Notes under the pieces: generated by a model
The model's input: the letters and a program-made list of their open reading frames with translations, nothing else
Told to the model about the DNA's origin: nothing
The model's database searches: none
Program-made: the position numbers and the translations under genes
Assembly (NCBI GenBank): GCA_021463195.1
Contig: JAJTXZ010000040.1
Location: 1 to 42,452, forward strand
Direction: 5' to 3'
Source: Anaerolineae bacterium
GTDB lineage: Bacteria; Chloroflexota; Anaerolineae; UBA4142; SHND01
Length of the DNA stretch: 42,452 bases
Part shown: piece after piece, positions 13,701-22,777 of the stretch
How positions within the stretch are numbered: the stretch's first letter is position 1
Layout of the letters: each line of letters opens with the position of its first letter

Positions 13701-14840
13701 ATGACAGCAATCGTTACGATGGCGCTGGCTTGGGGCGAGCGCGTGGTCTGGCGACGTGTGGGCGGAATTTCGTTAACGTCGTGGTCGTTTGTGGCGGCGT
13801 GGTTATGCGCCTTTCTCGGTTTGATGTGGGATGGCGCATGGCACGCGTCATGGGGCAGAGACACTTTTTTTATTCCGCCGCACGATTTGATGTACGGAGC
13901 GATTACGCTCGCGTTCATTATGGCGACAGGCGTTTTGGTCACATCGTCGCGCCGTCCGCGCAATCCTGAATTTGTCCGCATCGGATTTTTGCAAGCGCCG
14001 CTCGGCATTTGGATTCTCTTGGGCGGACTGATGGTCATGTTTGCGTCGGCGGCGTATGATGATTGGTGGCACACGCATATCGGACATATCGAAGGCGACC
14101 CGGTGCTGTGGAGTCCGCCCCATTTTTTGGGTTTGCTCGGCGCGGTGGCGGCATTGAACGGCGGATTGCTGTTTATGCTGCGCGAAATCGTCGTGCCGCA
14201 GCGCGCGGACGGCAAACCGGTCTGGTTTTGGGAAGCGTTGGACGCGCCGAATTTCGCGCTCGCGCTCATGTTCGCTTCATTCACTTTTTTGTTGTCGGCG
14301 CTTTCGCTCGACCGTTTTATCATTTACGACAAGCTGCGTTTTGACGGTTCGGTCTATCCATTACTGGCAATGTTATTTGGCCCTGGCGCATTGGCGCTTG
14401 GTCAGCGTATTACAAATCGCGCTGGCACGGCGACGTTTTCGATTTTGCTCGGATTTTTTCTCGCGGGCAGCATGGCATTACTGCTCAAAGGCGTTTTCGG
14501 TTATCCCAAAGCGGCGAGTCTGCCGATTATGGGATTGTTCAGCGCGCTGCTCCTCGATCTCGCGTTCAAACATTTCGGACACGGTTACAAATGGCTGCTG
14601 TTTATGGGGCCTGCGTTCGTGCTTGTGTTTTATGTGACGGAATATCTATGGGCGTGGTATCTCACACGCTATCCTTGGTGGCCCCTCGAGAAAACGCTCC
14701 TGCTGATTCCATTCGGCATCTTGATTGGCACAACGAGTCTGCTCGGCGGCGCGTGGGTGGCAGAACGTTTTGCGCGCGCGGGCTGGGTGAAATATTACAC
14801 AGCGCGCGCGCAAAATAAAAACGCGCGTTGGTCTCTCTGA
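13701..14840 (+). CDS. Polytopic membrane protein with duplicated WH...PPH motif
   Basis: 379 residues and about nine or ten membrane helices. The start has AAAGGA at 13687-13692. I do not recognise the family. Two related motifs occur in extra-membrane loops, WDGAWHASWGRDTFFIPPHD (about 48-67) and DDWWHTHIGHIEG followed by WSPPHFLGLLG (about 116-140). The shared pattern is D-x2-WH-x3-G-x(n)-PPH, so an ancient internal duplication and a His-based metal or haem site are plausible. The C-terminal half (FGYPKAASLPIMG, HFGHGYKWLLFMG) is ordinary transmembrane sequence. Neighbours give no clear functional clue. Confidence 0.75.
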   Translation: MTAIVTMALAWGERVVWRRVGGISLTSWSFVAAWLCAFLGLMWDGAWHASWGRDTFFIPPHDLMYGAITLAFIMATGVLVTSSRRPRNPEFVRIGFLQAPLGIWILLGGLMVMFASAAYDDWWHTHIGHIEGDPVLWSPPHFLGLLGAVAALNGGLLFMLREIVVPQRADGKPVWFWEALDAPNFALALMFASFTFLLSALSLDRFIIYDKLRFDGSVYPLLAMLFGPGALALGQRITNRAGTATFSILLGFFLAGSMALLLKGVFGYPKAASLPIMGLFSALLLDLAFKHFGHGYKWLLFMGPAFVLVFYVTEYLWAWYLTRYPWWPLEKTLLLIPFGILIGTTSLLGGAWVAERFARAGWVKYYTARAQNKNARWSL

Positions 14841-14856
14841 AATATTATGTTACAAT
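14828..14856 (+). promoter_or_regulatory. Candidate promoter of the SGPxGL-domain gene
   Basis: TTGGTC at 14828-14833, a 17-nt spacer and TACAAT at 14851-14856 overlap the end of the preceding gene. A start there would leave a leader of about 60 nt before the GGAGG-led GTG at 14924. Confidence 0.5.
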
Positions 14857-14923
14857 CGGTCGCGTTTTGGCGGCGCCAAAAAAAAGACGCGTCGCGATTT
14901 TTTTTAACGGAGGAAATTTTCGC

Positions 14924-15499
14924 GTGAGCACACTGGCAAATTATACACAAGCTGAAATCGAAAAAATGATGGTCGCGCCAATGTTGGTTTCCATGTACAT
15001 CATGGGCGCTTCGGTTTCGGGCCCCATCGGTTTGGTCAAGGAAATGATGGCGGGCGTCGAAACGGCGATTACAATGGGCAAAACGGCTGAACCCGGCTCG
15101 CTGCTGCACGATTTATTTTCGGAAGAGAACATGAAAGCGCAGCAAGACAAGATGCAGCAAGGGACCAAAGAAAGCACGCAAGGCGCGCAGAGTATGGACG
15201 AAGCGCAAGCGAAAATGCTCGCCGATTTGCAAGCGGCGGTGGGCATTGTGGCGGCAAAAGGTTCGCCCGAAGAATTGGCGACCTATAAACAATTATTGAC
15301 GCAGGGCGCCACGAATGTAGCGAACGCGGCTAAAGAAGGCGGCTTTATGGGTATCGGCGGCGTCGTTGTGAATGACGCCGAAAAGAAAGCGCTCGCCGAA
15401 CTTGTCGCGGCGCTCGATAATCCAACGGCGCCCGCGCCCGCCGAATCCGCAAGCGCCGCGCCCGCCGAGCCCGCAAACGACGCGTCCGCGGCAAATTAA
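14924..15499 (+). CDS. Conserved small protein with an 'SGPxGL' domain (function unknown)
   Basis: 191 residues from GTG 14924, which follows GGAGG at 14909-14913; the frame is also open upstream to 14828. The sequence MVAPMLVSMYIMGASVSGPIG and the later EGGFMGIGGVVVNDAEKKALAEL match the C-terminal part of the protein at 35951-36949, so the two are paralogous domains. The C-terminus is low-complexity Ala/Pro (residues about 168-191). There is no signal peptide. It has no function that I can assign, and is probably a cytoplasmic helical protein. Confidence 0.7.
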   Translation: MSTLANYTQAEIEKMMVAPMLVSMYIMGASVSGPIGLVKEMMAGVETAITMGKTAEPGSLLHDLFSEENMKAQQDKMQQGTKESTQGAQSMDEAQAKMLADLQAAVGIVAAKGSPEELATYKQLLTQGATNVANAAKEGGFMGIGGVVVNDAEKKALAELVAALDNPTAPAPAESASAAPAEPANDASAAN

Positions 15500-15526
15500 T
15501 TGTCGCGCGATTTTTTCGGCTATCGC

Positions 15527-15557
15527 TCGTACGGCAAATTTCAAATTTGCCCTACTA
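15527..15557. repeat. Dispersed palindrome (GTACGGCAAATTT family), copy 1
   Basis: GTACGGCAAATTT at 15529-15541 faces CAAATTTGCC ending at 15551. A matching palindrome lies at 40128-40154. The two copies suggest a dispersed short repeat. Confidence 0.7.
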
Positions 15558-15598
15558 TGGCGTACCATCAGTTCTAATTCATTTTCTTGACAGCAAGT

Positions 15599-15642
15599 CC
15601 GGGATGGCGTGTCAACTCTACGCGTCCCGGCTATTTTTTTTT
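15599..15642 (+). terminator. Intrinsic terminator after the SGPxGL-domain gene
   Basis: CCGGGA (15599-15604) pairs with TCCCGG (15625-15630), with an inner GCGT/ACGC stem, followed by CTATTTTTTTT. Confidence 0.85.
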
Positions 15643-15694
15643 CGCGCGCGGCGTGGTAACGCGACGCAGCGTTGGACGTATAGCGATTGGAGAG

Positions 15695-15768
15695 CCGCGA
15701 ATCTGCGTGGATGAATGCGCTCGCAGCGCATCCCTCCGTTGCGCGCGCAGATTCGCGGTTTTTATTTT
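15695..15768 (+). terminator. Strong terminator-like hairpin just before the alpha/beta-hydrolase gene
   Basis: A 13-bp stem (CCGCGAATCTGCG at 15695-15707, complement 15746-15758) with an inner GGATGAATGCGC/GCGCATCC stem is followed by TTTTTATTTTTC. It ends about 14 nt before ATG 15782, so it is either an attenuator of that gene or a second terminator. Confidence 0.8.
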
Positions 15769-15781
15769 TCACGCCAAGCAG

Positions 15782-17791
15782 ATGAAACTCTTTTTCTCGC
15801 TCGTTAGTCTTTTGGTCGGATTGATTTTTTTGGCGCCAGCCGTCGCGGCGCCGCGCGCGCAAACGCGCGGCGCCGCGTTTGAAAATGCGCCGTGCGCCGT
15901 CTTTGATATTGCGGACGATGAATTTGAATGCGGCTATGTCAGCGTGCCGGAATTTCACAGCCAACCCGACGGCAAACAAATCAAACTCGCCGTCGCGATT
16001 TTGCCTTCTGACGCGTCGGATGCGCGCGACGCGTTTGTGGTGGCGCAGGGTGGCCCCGGCGGCAGCACGCTAGATACGTTCGCGAAATTTTTTGGCGACG
16101 ATTATTTTCCCGCGCTGAAAACGCTGCGCGCCGAACGCGATATTGTATTGTATGACCAGCGCGGCACGCTCTATGCGCAGCCCAGTTTAAAGTGTCCCGA
16201 AGAATTGGCTTTGACGCTGCAAACGATTGACCAACTGATTGCGCCGGATGAAATGTTGCGGCGCGAGGAACAAGCCGCGCTCGCCTGCCGCGCGCGGTTA
16301 TTGCAAGAGGGCGTGAATCTCGCCGCGTACAACAGTATTGAAAACGCGTTAGACGTAGAAGATTTGCGGCGCGCGTTGGGTTACGAGAAATTCGATTTTT
16401 ACGGTATCTCGTACGGCACGCTGCTCGCGCTTCATGCCATGCGCGAAACGCCTGACACATTTCGCAGCGTCATTCTCGACGCGGTGGTGCCCGCGCAAAT
16501 CAATCCCAATTCCAATGTGCCGCAAACGATGAATCGCGCCTTTGAGGAATTGTTCGCGCGGTGCGCGCAGGACGCGGCTTGCGCGCGCGCGTTTCCAAAT
16601 CTGAAACAAAAATTTTACGCGACGGTGGACGCGCTCAATCAACGGCCCGCGCGCGTCAACATCGCCGACGATGACACCGGCAAAACCTTCGACGCCGTGT
16701 TGGACGGCGATACGTACATGAATTTGTTATTTCAGCTCATTTACACTTCGGAAGCGCTTCCTACGCTGCCGAAAATGATTGACGATGCGCGCGGCGGACG
16801 TTTTGATTTGCTGCGCGTGTATTGGCCCCTCATCGCCTTTGATCGTGTATTCACGAGCGGAATGTACTATTCCGTCATGTGCGCCGAAGACGCGGATTTT
16901 ACAGTGAATGATCTCGCGCTCGACGGCGTGGACGCGCGCATCGCCGCCGCGCAAAAACGCGACCTCGCGGCGTTCTTGCGTTTGTGCGAAAAATGGGACG
17001 TGCCGCAGTTGGGCGCGCGCGCCGATGAGCCGGTGCGCGCCAATATTCCCACGCTCGTATTGTCGGGCGCGTTTGACCCGATTACGCCGCCAACTTATGG
17101 GCAGGCGGCGGCGGATACTATTGCGCCGAGTTATGTCTTTGTCTTTCCCGCGTACGCGCATGGCGCGCTGACAAGCGGTAATTGTCCGAATAAAATGATT
17201 GCGGAATTTACGCGCGCGCCGTCACACGCGCCGGACGCGCAGTGTATTCAGACGGACGCGACGCGCGTCAACTTTTTGACGCCCGCGACGCAGCTCTTGA
17301 AACCCGAGATTGGCGCTTTGAATTACGCGCTGCTGCAAGGTAAAATTCAAGCGTTCGTCGTTCCGCTCTTGGCGACTTGCGCGTTATTGACCGTATTTTT
17401 AATCGGACCGCTGCTGTGGTGGCGGACGCGACGCGCGGCATCCGCGTCTCATTGGCTCGCGCGGCTTGCGCCGTGGTTCGCCGCGTTTGCGGGCGCGGCG
17501 AGCGCGTTGTTTTTCTTGGCGTGGTTGATTGCGTTGGTCATTCTGGCGCTGCGAAATGAAAACGTGATTGGTTTGGCGCTGGGCGCGCCGAACGCGTTGG
17601 CGCCTCTGTTCGCGCTGCCGTTACTGGTTGCGGTGAGCGCGCTGGCGTTGAGCTTTGGCGTGGGCGCGGGCTGGGCGCGCGGAAATTGGACGCGCGCGCA
17701 GCGCGTATATTATTCCAGCTTGGCTGTCGCCGCGTTGAGCATGACTGCATGGTTCGCATGGCACGGCTTGTTGTTTGCGTTTGTGAATTGA
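15782..17791 (+). CDS. Secreted/membrane alpha/beta hydrolase (TAP/proline-iminopeptidase-like)
   Basis: 669 residues from ATG 15782. Signal peptide [20 protein letters not shown]. The fold motifs are [11 protein letters not shown] (oxyanion hole, about 87-95), [14 protein letters not shown], and [12 protein letters not shown] with nucleophile Ser210. [15 protein letters not shown] (Asp) and [10 protein letters not shown] (His) complete the triad. This is the pattern of peptidase family S33 TAP-like exported aminopeptidases. Unusually, about 130 C-terminal residues add four membrane helices ([19 protein letters not shown] onward), so the catalytic domain is probably anchored on the outer face. 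The frame is open to 15587 but that part lies inside the terminator. Confidence 0.85.
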   Translation: MKLFFSLVSLLVGLIFLAPAVAAPRAQTRGAAFENAPCAVFDIADDEFECGYVSVPEFHSQPDGKQIKLAVAILPSDASDARDAFVVAQGGPGGSTLDTFAKFFGDDYFPALKTLRAERDIVLYDQRGTLYAQPSLKCPEELALTLQTIDQLIAPDEMLRREEQAALACRARLLQEGVNLAAYNSIENALDVEDLRRALGYEKFDFYGISYGTLLALHAMRETPDTFRSVILDAVVPAQINPNSNVPQTMNRAFEELFARCAQDAACARAFPNLKQKFYATVDALNQRPARVNIADDDTGKTFDAVLDGDTYMNLLFQLIYTSEALPTLPKMIDDARGGRFDLLRVYWPLIAFDRVFTSGMYYSVMCAEDADFTVNDLALDGVDARIAAAQKRDLAAFLRLCEKWDVPQLGARADEPVRANIPTLVLSGAFDPITPPTYGQAAADTIAPSYVFVFPAYAHGALTSGNCPNKMIAEFTRAPSHAPDAQCIQTDATRVNFLTPATQLLKPEIGALNYALLQGKIQAFVVPLLATCALLTVFLIGPLLWWRTRRAASASHWLARLAPWFAAFAGAASALFFLAWLIALVILALRNENVIGLALGAPNALAPLFALPLLVAVSALALSFGVGAGWARGNWTRAQRVYYSSLAVAALSMTAWFAWHGLLFAFVN

Positions 17792-17867
17792 TGCGCGGCG
17801 CCAAAGCGTTTCTCGCACGCGACGTAAGAGCTCTGCCGCGCGATTCACTCATACGCGGAGGTTTCGC

Positions 17868-18263
17868 ATGAGTGAAAAAATTATCAAGAGCGACGCGGAA
17901 TGGCGCGCGCAGTTGACGCCGGAACAATATCGCGTCACGCGTCAACATGGCACCGAGCGTCCCTGGAGCGGCGAATATAACGCGACCAAGACGCCGGGGA
18001 CATATGTTTGTGTTTGCTGCGGCAATCCGCTTTTTTCTTCCGACACCAAGTTTGAAGCCGGCTGCGGCTGGCCATCGTTCTTTGCGCCGTTGGATAACCA
18101 AGCGATTGACGAAAGGCGCGATGATTCGTTTGGCATGACGCGTGTGGAAACGCGCTGCGCGCAGTGCGACGCCCATCTCGGTCACGTGTTCGAGGATGGC
18201 CCCGAGCCGACCGGTTTGCGTTACTGCATGAATTCCGCGGCGTTGAATCTGGTCCCCAAGTAA
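17868..18263 (+). CDS. msrB: Peptide methionine sulfoxide reductase MsrB
   Basis: 131 residues. It reduces methionine-R-sulfoxide in proteins. The two zinc CxxC pairs are CVCCG and CAQCD. The catalytic Cys is in [11 protein letters not shown], preceded by [25 protein letters not shown] is the other conserved block and supplies an additional Cys. The start is supported by GGAGG about ten bases before ATG 17868. The gene is 76 nt after the hydrolase and appears to be a stand-alone MsrB without an MsrA domain. Confidence 0.95.
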   Translation: MSEKIIKSDAEWRAQLTPEQYRVTRQHGTERPWSGEYNATKTPGTYVCVCCGNPLFSSDTKFEAGCGWPSFFAPLDNQAIDERRDDSFGMTRVETRCAQCDAHLGHVFEDGPEPTGLRYCMNSAALNLVPK

Positions 18264-18325
18264 AACGTCCACCCAAAGCGGAATAAGGTATAATCGGTTC
18301 TGTCGCGACTGCGACACGAATCACG

Positions 18326-19570
18326 ATGCTAGATTCCGGTTTTATCGCTCCACGTTTTGACGGTTACAATTTTGCCGACCTTCCCGCGACGGTTCTATAT
18401 TGGTTGACGGGCGCGGGCGCGCCCGCGCTCGCGCCTGCTGTGTTGGGCGAGTACGCGCGCCAATACGATACCGTGATTTTATTTTTCATTGACGGTTTCG
18501 GTTGGGAATTTTTTCAACAACGCGCGGACGATTCGGCTTTTATAAAGCGGCTGCGCCAAGAGGGCCGCGTTTCCAAAATCACCAGTCAATTTCCTTCAAC
18601 CACCGCCGCGCATGTGACGTGCATTCACACCGGCTTGCCCGTCGCGATGAGCGGCATCTATGAATGGCAATATTACGAGCCGAAACTCGACGCGGTGATT
18701 GCGCCGTTGATGTATTCGTATGCCGGCTCTAGACAGCGCGATGAATTGAAAAGCGTAAATATCGAGCCGGCAGAACTCTTTCCCGCCGCGACGTTGTACA
18801 ACGCGCTCGCGGCGCGCGGCGTGTCAAGTTTTTCATTTGGCAGCCGCGATTTTACGCCTTCGACCTTTTCCAATATCGTGACGCGCGGCGCCACGATGCG
18901 CGCTTTTACCACGCTGACCGAAGCGTTGGTTAATCTCACGCAGCAAGCCGAACACGCCGTTACCCCGACTTATATTTTTTTCTATTACAGCAATATTGAT
19001 ACCATGTGTCATTGGTACGGCCCGGCGTCGCGCCAAACTCAAGCCGAGTTGGATATGTTTTTGTTCGCGATGGACAAATGGTTTTTGCCCAAGCTGCGCG
19101 CGGCTAACCGACGCGTTTTATTCGCGCTGACCGCCGACCACGGTCACATGGCGGTAACGCCCCAGAATACGTTTTATCTCAATGTCGGTCGTCACGCGCG
19201 CGACCTCGCGCCGATGCTGCGCGTCAACGCGCGCGGCGAGCTCTTGCCGCCGGGCGGTTCGCCGCGCGATGTATTTTTGTACGTGCGCAACGAATATTTG
19301 GATGATGCGCGCGCGTTGTTGAAAAACGCGCTCGCGGGCTACGCGGATGTCGTCAAGACGGACGATTTGTTGAACGCGGGTTATTTTGGACGCGTGCCTG
19401 CGGGCGCGGAATTATTAGGGCGACTCGGCGAGCTGACCATTCTGCCGTATGCCAATAACTGCGTGTGGTGGTTTCAGGACGAAAAATTCGAGCAAAGACT
19501 TTATGGACATCACGGCGGCTTGACGCCGACCGAGATGGAAATTCCGCTGGCGTTAATGGAGTTGGCATGA
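18326..19570 (+). CDS. Type I phosphodiesterase/nucleotide pyrophosphatase-like (alkaline phosphatase superfamily)
   Basis: 414 residues. The alkaline-phosphatase-superfamily metal and nucleophile motifs occur in order: FFIDGFGWEF (first Asp), FPSTTAAHVTCIHTG (Thr nucleophile region), YYSNIDTMCHWYGP (Asp/His), TADHGHMAV (Asp-His) and YGHHGGLTPTEMEIPLA (His). There is no signal peptide, so it is probably cytoplasmic. Likely a hydrolase of nucleotide or phospho-diester bonds; the substrate is unknown. A TATAAT at 18289-18294 is a possible -10 element. The stop overlaps the next start (ATGA at 19567-19570), so the downstream thioesterase is coupled. Confidence 0.88.
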   Translation: MLDSGFIAPRFDGYNFADLPATVLYWLTGAGAPALAPAVLGEYARQYDTVILFFIDGFGWEFFQQRADDSAFIKRLRQEGRVSKITSQFPSTTAAHVTCIHTGLPVAMSGIYEWQYYEPKLDAVIAPLMYSYAGSRQRDELKSVNIEPAELFPAATLYNALAARGVSSFSFGSRDFTPSTFSNIVTRGATMRAFTTLTEALVNLTQQAEHAVTPTYIFFYYSNIDTMCHWYGPASRQTQAELDMFLFAMDKWFLPKLRAANRRVLFALTADHGHMAVTPQNTFYLNVGRHARDLAPMLRVNARGELLPPGGSPRDVFLYVRNEYLDDARALLKNALAGYADVVKTDDLLNAGYFGRVPAGAELLGRLGELTILPYANNCVWWFQDEKFEQRLYGHHGGLTPTEMEIPLALMELA

Positions 19571-19980
19571 AATATTATTTTCCCATTCAGGTGCGGTTTG
19601 CCGACACGGACCTGCAAGGGCATGTTTTTTTTGGAACGTATTTGACGTACTTTGACGAAGCGGCGAGCGGACTATTGCGCGCGTTGGGATATTCGTATCC
19701 GGAATTGCGCGCGCGTAATTTGGATATCGTTTACGCGCGCGCGGAATGCGATTATATCGCCGCCGCGCAATTTGAAGATTTGTTGCATGTCTATGCGCGC
19801 GTCGCGCGCATCGGAACGACGAGCATGACGTTTGAATGCGCGGCGCAGCGCGCGACGGATCAGATGTTGGTTGCGCGCGGTAAAATCGTGTGTGTGCTGC
19901 GCGACGCGACCACGCACGCCAAAATGGCTGTGCCGGCAGAGCTGCGTCGCGCGGTCCAAGAATTTGAAACGGGAGCGTAA
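19567..19980 (+). CDS. YbgC/4-hydroxybenzoyl-CoA thioesterase-like hotdog protein
   Basis: 137 residues starting at the ATG of an ATGA overlap. QVRFADTDLQGHVFFGTYLT and YFDEAASGLLRALGY form the hotdog-fold active site, with the catalytic Asp in DTDLQGH. It would hydrolyse acyl-CoA or acyl-ACP thioesters. It sits in a chain of tightly spaced genes: phosphodiesterase, thioesterase, DUF1330-like protein, nuclease-like protein. Confidence 0.88.
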   Translation: MKYYFPIQVRFADTDLQGHVFFGTYLTYFDEAASGLLRALGYSYPELRARNLDIVYARAECDYIAAAQFEDLLHVYARVARIGTTSMTFECAAQRATDQMLVARGKIVCVLRDATTHAKMAVPAELRRAVQEFETGA

Positions 19981-19984
19981 AAAA

Positions 19985-20275
19985 GTGGCTGCGTATGTGG
20001 TGACTCAAATTCAGGTGCGCGACGCGACGGCATACGAAGAATATAAAAAAGGCGTGCCGGCAACGCTCGCGTTGTATGACGGCAAATTTCTCGCGCGCGG
20101 CGGCAGATTGGAAACGCTCGAAGGCGATTGGAAACCCGAGCGTTTTGTGATTTTGGAATTTCCGAGCATCGAACGCGCGCAAGCGTGGCACCGTTCGCCG
20201 GAATATCAGGCGATTGTTGGCATTCGATATGATAACGCCACGTCGCAAATGATTGTGGTGGAAGGCGCCGGTTGA
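19985..20275 (+). CDS. DUF1330-like ferredoxin-fold protein
   Basis: 96 residues from GTG 19985, led by GGGAGC inside the end of the thioesterase gene. AAYVVTQIQVRDATAYEEYK, FLARGGRLETLEGDW and WHRSPEYQAIVGIRYDNATS are typical of the DUF1330 dimeric alpha/beta-barrel family. Function unknown; members resemble small monooxygenases. The stop overlaps the next gene's TTG (TTGA). Confidence 0.85.
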   Translation: MAAYVVTQIQVRDATAYEEYKKGVPATLALYDGKFLARGGRLETLEGDWKPERFVILEFPSIERAQAWHRSPEYQAIVGIRYDNATSQMIVVEGAG

Positions 20276-21066
20276 AACACAAAGCAAAAAGCGAAAAGTT
20301 AAAAGCGAAAAGCGGAAAACGCGAGACCGTCTACCCTCAACTTTCAACCTCGCCCACCCTATCGCGCACGATTGGGGTCCTGCAAGAACGCTCGCTCCAC
20401 GCCGCGTTGAAAAAATGGTACGCGCGGCGCGGCGACAAAATCGAAACGCCGCTCGAGGGCTATCACATTGACCTTGTGCGCGGCGATTTGTTGATTGAAA
20501 TTCAGACGCGCAATTTTTTCGCGCTGAAAAAAAAACTCTCCAAACTCCTTGAGACGCATCGCTTGCGACTCGTGCATCCCATCGCTCAAGAAAAATGGCT
20601 CGTGCGCGTCGCGGCGGATGGCGTCACGGAAATTTCGCGGCGGCGCTCGCCCAAGCGCGGCACGTTCCATGATATTTTCGATGAACTCGTCGCGATTCCC
20701 ACGCTGCTCGCGCATCCCAATTTTTCGCTTGACATTTTGCTGATTCACGCACAAGAAATTCGCCGCGTGCGCGCCGCGCACGAAAAGCCCGCCAAGCGCA
20801 CGCGCTTTCCGCGCGATTGGGACCGCCACGACCATCAACTTTTGCAAGTGGTTGATTCGCGTTTGATTGAATCGCTCGCCGACCTCCGCGCGTTTCTGCC
20901 AAATAATCTGCCCGCGCAATTCACCAACCGCGAATTGGCGCGCGCATTGGGCGGACCTTATGCGCGCGCGCAGAGTATGACGTACGTGCTGCGCCAAATT
21001 GGGATTTTGGAAAGAGTAGGGAAGCGGGGGCGCGCGATTTTGTATGCGGTTATTGCCGCAGATTGA
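20272..21066 (+). CDS. Putative PD-(D/E)XK-fold nuclease-like protein with winged helix
   Basis: 264 residues; the TTG at 20272 overlaps the DUF1330 stop. Residues 3-20 are a Lys-rich tail encoded by a 7-mer tract. The central part LEGYHIDLVRGDLLIEIQTR has a D-x(n)-E-x-Q pattern, followed by FFALKKKLSKLL, suggestive of a restriction-like nuclease fold. A C-terminal region, FTNRELARALGGPYARAQSM and YVLRQIGILERVGKRGRA, looks like a winged-helix DNA-binding domain. The assignment is by motif only and moderate. A role in DNA repair or defence is conceivable; there is no partner methylase. Confidence 0.6.
   Translation: MKHKAKSEKLKAKSGKRETVYPQLSTSPTLSRTIGVLQERSLHAALKKWYARRGDKIETPLEGYHIDLVRGDLLIEIQTRNFFALKKKLSKLLETHRLRLVHPIAQEKWLVRVAADGVTEISRRRSPKRGTFHDIFDELVAIPTLLAHPNFSLDILLIHAQEIRRVRAAHEKPAKRTRFPRDWDRHDHQLLQVVDSRLIESLADLRAFLPNNLPAQFTNRELARALGGPYARAQSMTYVLRQIGILERVGKRGRAILYAVIAAD
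20286..20320 (+). repeat. Heptamer tract inside the nuclease-like gene
   Basis: AAAAAGC, GAAAAGT, TAAAAGC, GAAAAGC and GGAAAAC are five 7-mers coding for a Lys/Ser/Ala tail. The words match those of the argG-lysX gap (AAAGCTA, CTTTTAG). Confidence 0.85.
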
Positions 21067-21090
21067 TTTATCAGCCAGTTGAGATACAAT
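21063..21090 (+). promoter_or_regulatory. Candidate promoter upstream of the tiny gene
   Basis: TTGATT at 21063-21068, a 16-nt spacer and TACAAT at 21085-21090, just after the preceding gene ends. Confidence 0.45.
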
Positions 21091-21209
21091 TTCGCGGGAG
21101 CAACGCACGATTGACCAAGTAGGTGGCAGCGGCTTGATACGCCAACGCGAATTGCGGACGCGAGGCAAGCCAAGTCACAACGCCATCGTCGCATCGCGTT
21201 CTCGTTCGT

Positions 21210-21431
21210 TTGAATGCTGCAATCATCGAAATGGCGCGTCGGTATGTTGCGGCTGCCGCGCGTTGCAAAGCGATAGGCAAAGGCGGGCGCGACGAAAAAC
21301 GCCAACTCGCGCATGACGCATTGATGTACGCGCTAATGCGCAGACATTCCGAAATCAATCCGAACGATTATGCTGCGCGACAGCAAGCGAATGAACTCGC
21401 GTTCAAGATTGTGCGCTGGCATGGACGATGA
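21210..21431 (+). CDS. Small uncharacterised protein (73 aa)
   Basis: 73 residues from TTG 21210 (MNAAIIEMARRYVAAAARCK), with ATG 21231 as an alternative start. It is predicted to be mostly helical and basic, with no motif I can name. In its favour, it lies between a promoter-like site and an intrinsic terminator that follows its stop by four bases. Against it, no clear Shine-Dalgarno is visible. Confidence 0.45.
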   Translation: MNAAIIEMARRYVAAAARCKAIGKGGRDEKRQLAHDALMYALMRRHSEINPNDYAARQQANELAFKIVRWHGR

Positions 21432-21435
21432 ATTG

Positions 21436-21467
21436 AACAGAGCGACTAAAGCCGCTCTGTTTTATTT
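21436..21467 (+). terminator. Intrinsic terminator between the tiny gene and dinB
   Basis: AACAGAGCG (21436-21444) pairs with CGCTCTGTT (21453-21461), followed by TTTATTTG. It ends about ten nt before the dinB ATG at 21478. Confidence 0.85.
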
Positions 21468-21477
21468 GTGATTACGC

Positions 21478-22536
21478 ATGACGCGCCAAATCCTTCATCT
21501 CGATCTCGACGCGTTTTACGCCACCGTCGAAATGTTGTTGAATCCCGCGCTGCGCGGCAAGCCGCTCATTGTCGCGATGGGCGATGTGAACACGCGCGGC
21601 GTGGTCGCCACCGCGTCATACGAGGCGCGCAAATTCGGCGTTCACAGCGCGATGGGTTTGCGCGAGGCGAAACGTTTGTGTCCGCAAGCCATCATCGTTC
21701 CCGCGCGCCACGCAATTTATTCAGAACATTCTCAACGCGTGATGAATCTTTTGCGCGAAATGACGCCATTGGTGGAACAAGTTTCGATTGACGAAGCGTA
21801 CTTGGAAATCGAAGCGGCGCGCGATGGCGTTGCGGCGGCGCGCGAAATTCAACACAGGATTCATGACGAATTAAAATTGTCTTGCACCATCGCCGTCGCG
21901 TCCAACAAACTCGTTTCCAAAATCGCGTGCAACACCGTAAAGCCGCGCGGCTTGCTCGTGATTCCACACGGCGACGAAGAAAAATTTCTCGCGCCCTTGC
22001 CTGTTGGAAAAATTCCCGGCGCGGGAAATGTGACGCGCGCGAAATTGAAAGCCAAATGGAACGTGGAAACGATTGCGGATTTGGCGCGCGTGAACGCGGA
22101 CGAATTGCGCGCGCAGTTTGGCAAGCACGGCGCGTATTTGGCGGACGCGGCGCGCGGCGTGGACGATTCGCCGATTGTGACCGACCGCGCGACGAAAAGC
22201 ATTAGTCAGGAAAATACATTTGACCGCGATGTGCGGACGCGCGATGTGTTGGAAAAATTTCTGGACGAAATGGGCGCGGGCGTCGCGCGCGAATTGGCGA
22301 ACGAAGAATTAAAGGCGCGGACGATTGTTTTGAAATTGCGCTATGAAGATTTCACCACTATCACGCGCCAAGTCACATTACGCGCGCCGACAGCGGACGA
22401 AACCATCATTCGTAAACACGCGCGCGAGTTGTTGCGGCAGCATTGGGATTCGCAGCGCGCGGTGCGTTTGCTCGGCGTGGGCGCGCACAATTTGGTGGAA
22501 CGCGATGCGACGTGGCAGCTCGAATTAGCGTTGTAA
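21478..22536 (+). CDS. dinB: DNA polymerase IV (Y-family translesion polymerase)
   Basis: 352 residues. The palm motif ILHLDLDAFYATVEMLLNP carries the first catalytic Asp, and QVSIDEAYLEI carries the Asp-Glu pair. TASYEARKFGVHSAMGLREA is the finger segment. The little-finger domain (ISQENTFDRDVRTRDVLEKF) is present, so the enzyme is full-length. It copies damaged DNA with low fidelity. It starts only ten nt after a terminator, so its promoter must overlap that hairpin or expression depends on readthrough. No LexA box was evident by eye. Confidence 0.95.
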   Translation: MTRQILHLDLDAFYATVEMLLNPALRGKPLIVAMGDVNTRGVVATASYEARKFGVHSAMGLREAKRLCPQAIIVPARHAIYSEHSQRVMNLLREMTPLVEQVSIDEAYLEIEAARDGVAAAREIQHRIHDELKLSCTIAVASNKLVSKIACNTVKPRGLLVIPHGDEEKFLAPLPVGKIPGAGNVTRAKLKAKWNVETIADLARVNADELRAQFGKHGAYLADAARGVDDSPIVTDRATKSISQENTFDRDVRTRDVLEKFLDEMGAGVARELANEELKARTIVLKLRYEDFTTITRQVTLRAPTADETIIRKHARELLRQHWDSQRAVRLLGVGAHNLVERDATWQLELAL

Positions 22537-22777
22537 TATCAGAGCCGCGCGGGCAGTCTTGCGCGAGCGGCGGCATCGCGACAAAGAAATCTTGTTTGGC
22601 GCGCGCCTGCCGCGTCACTGCGTAACTGCGCGCAATCTGTTGGTCGCCGTGGCGACTTGTAGCGCGCCCAAAGCTCGAGATTTTTCGCCGATTTTTTTGT
22701 ATCGGTTTACCCCCTTTTCAAACCTCCGCGTTTGTTGTATGCTTTTCCCATCGTTCCAACCCAATACCGCCAACTCG

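Noticed and set aside
22559-22777. N-terminal extension of the STAND gene
   Set aside because: The upstream part of the frame has no good start signal and does not look like protein. ATG 22778 begins the recognisable sequence.
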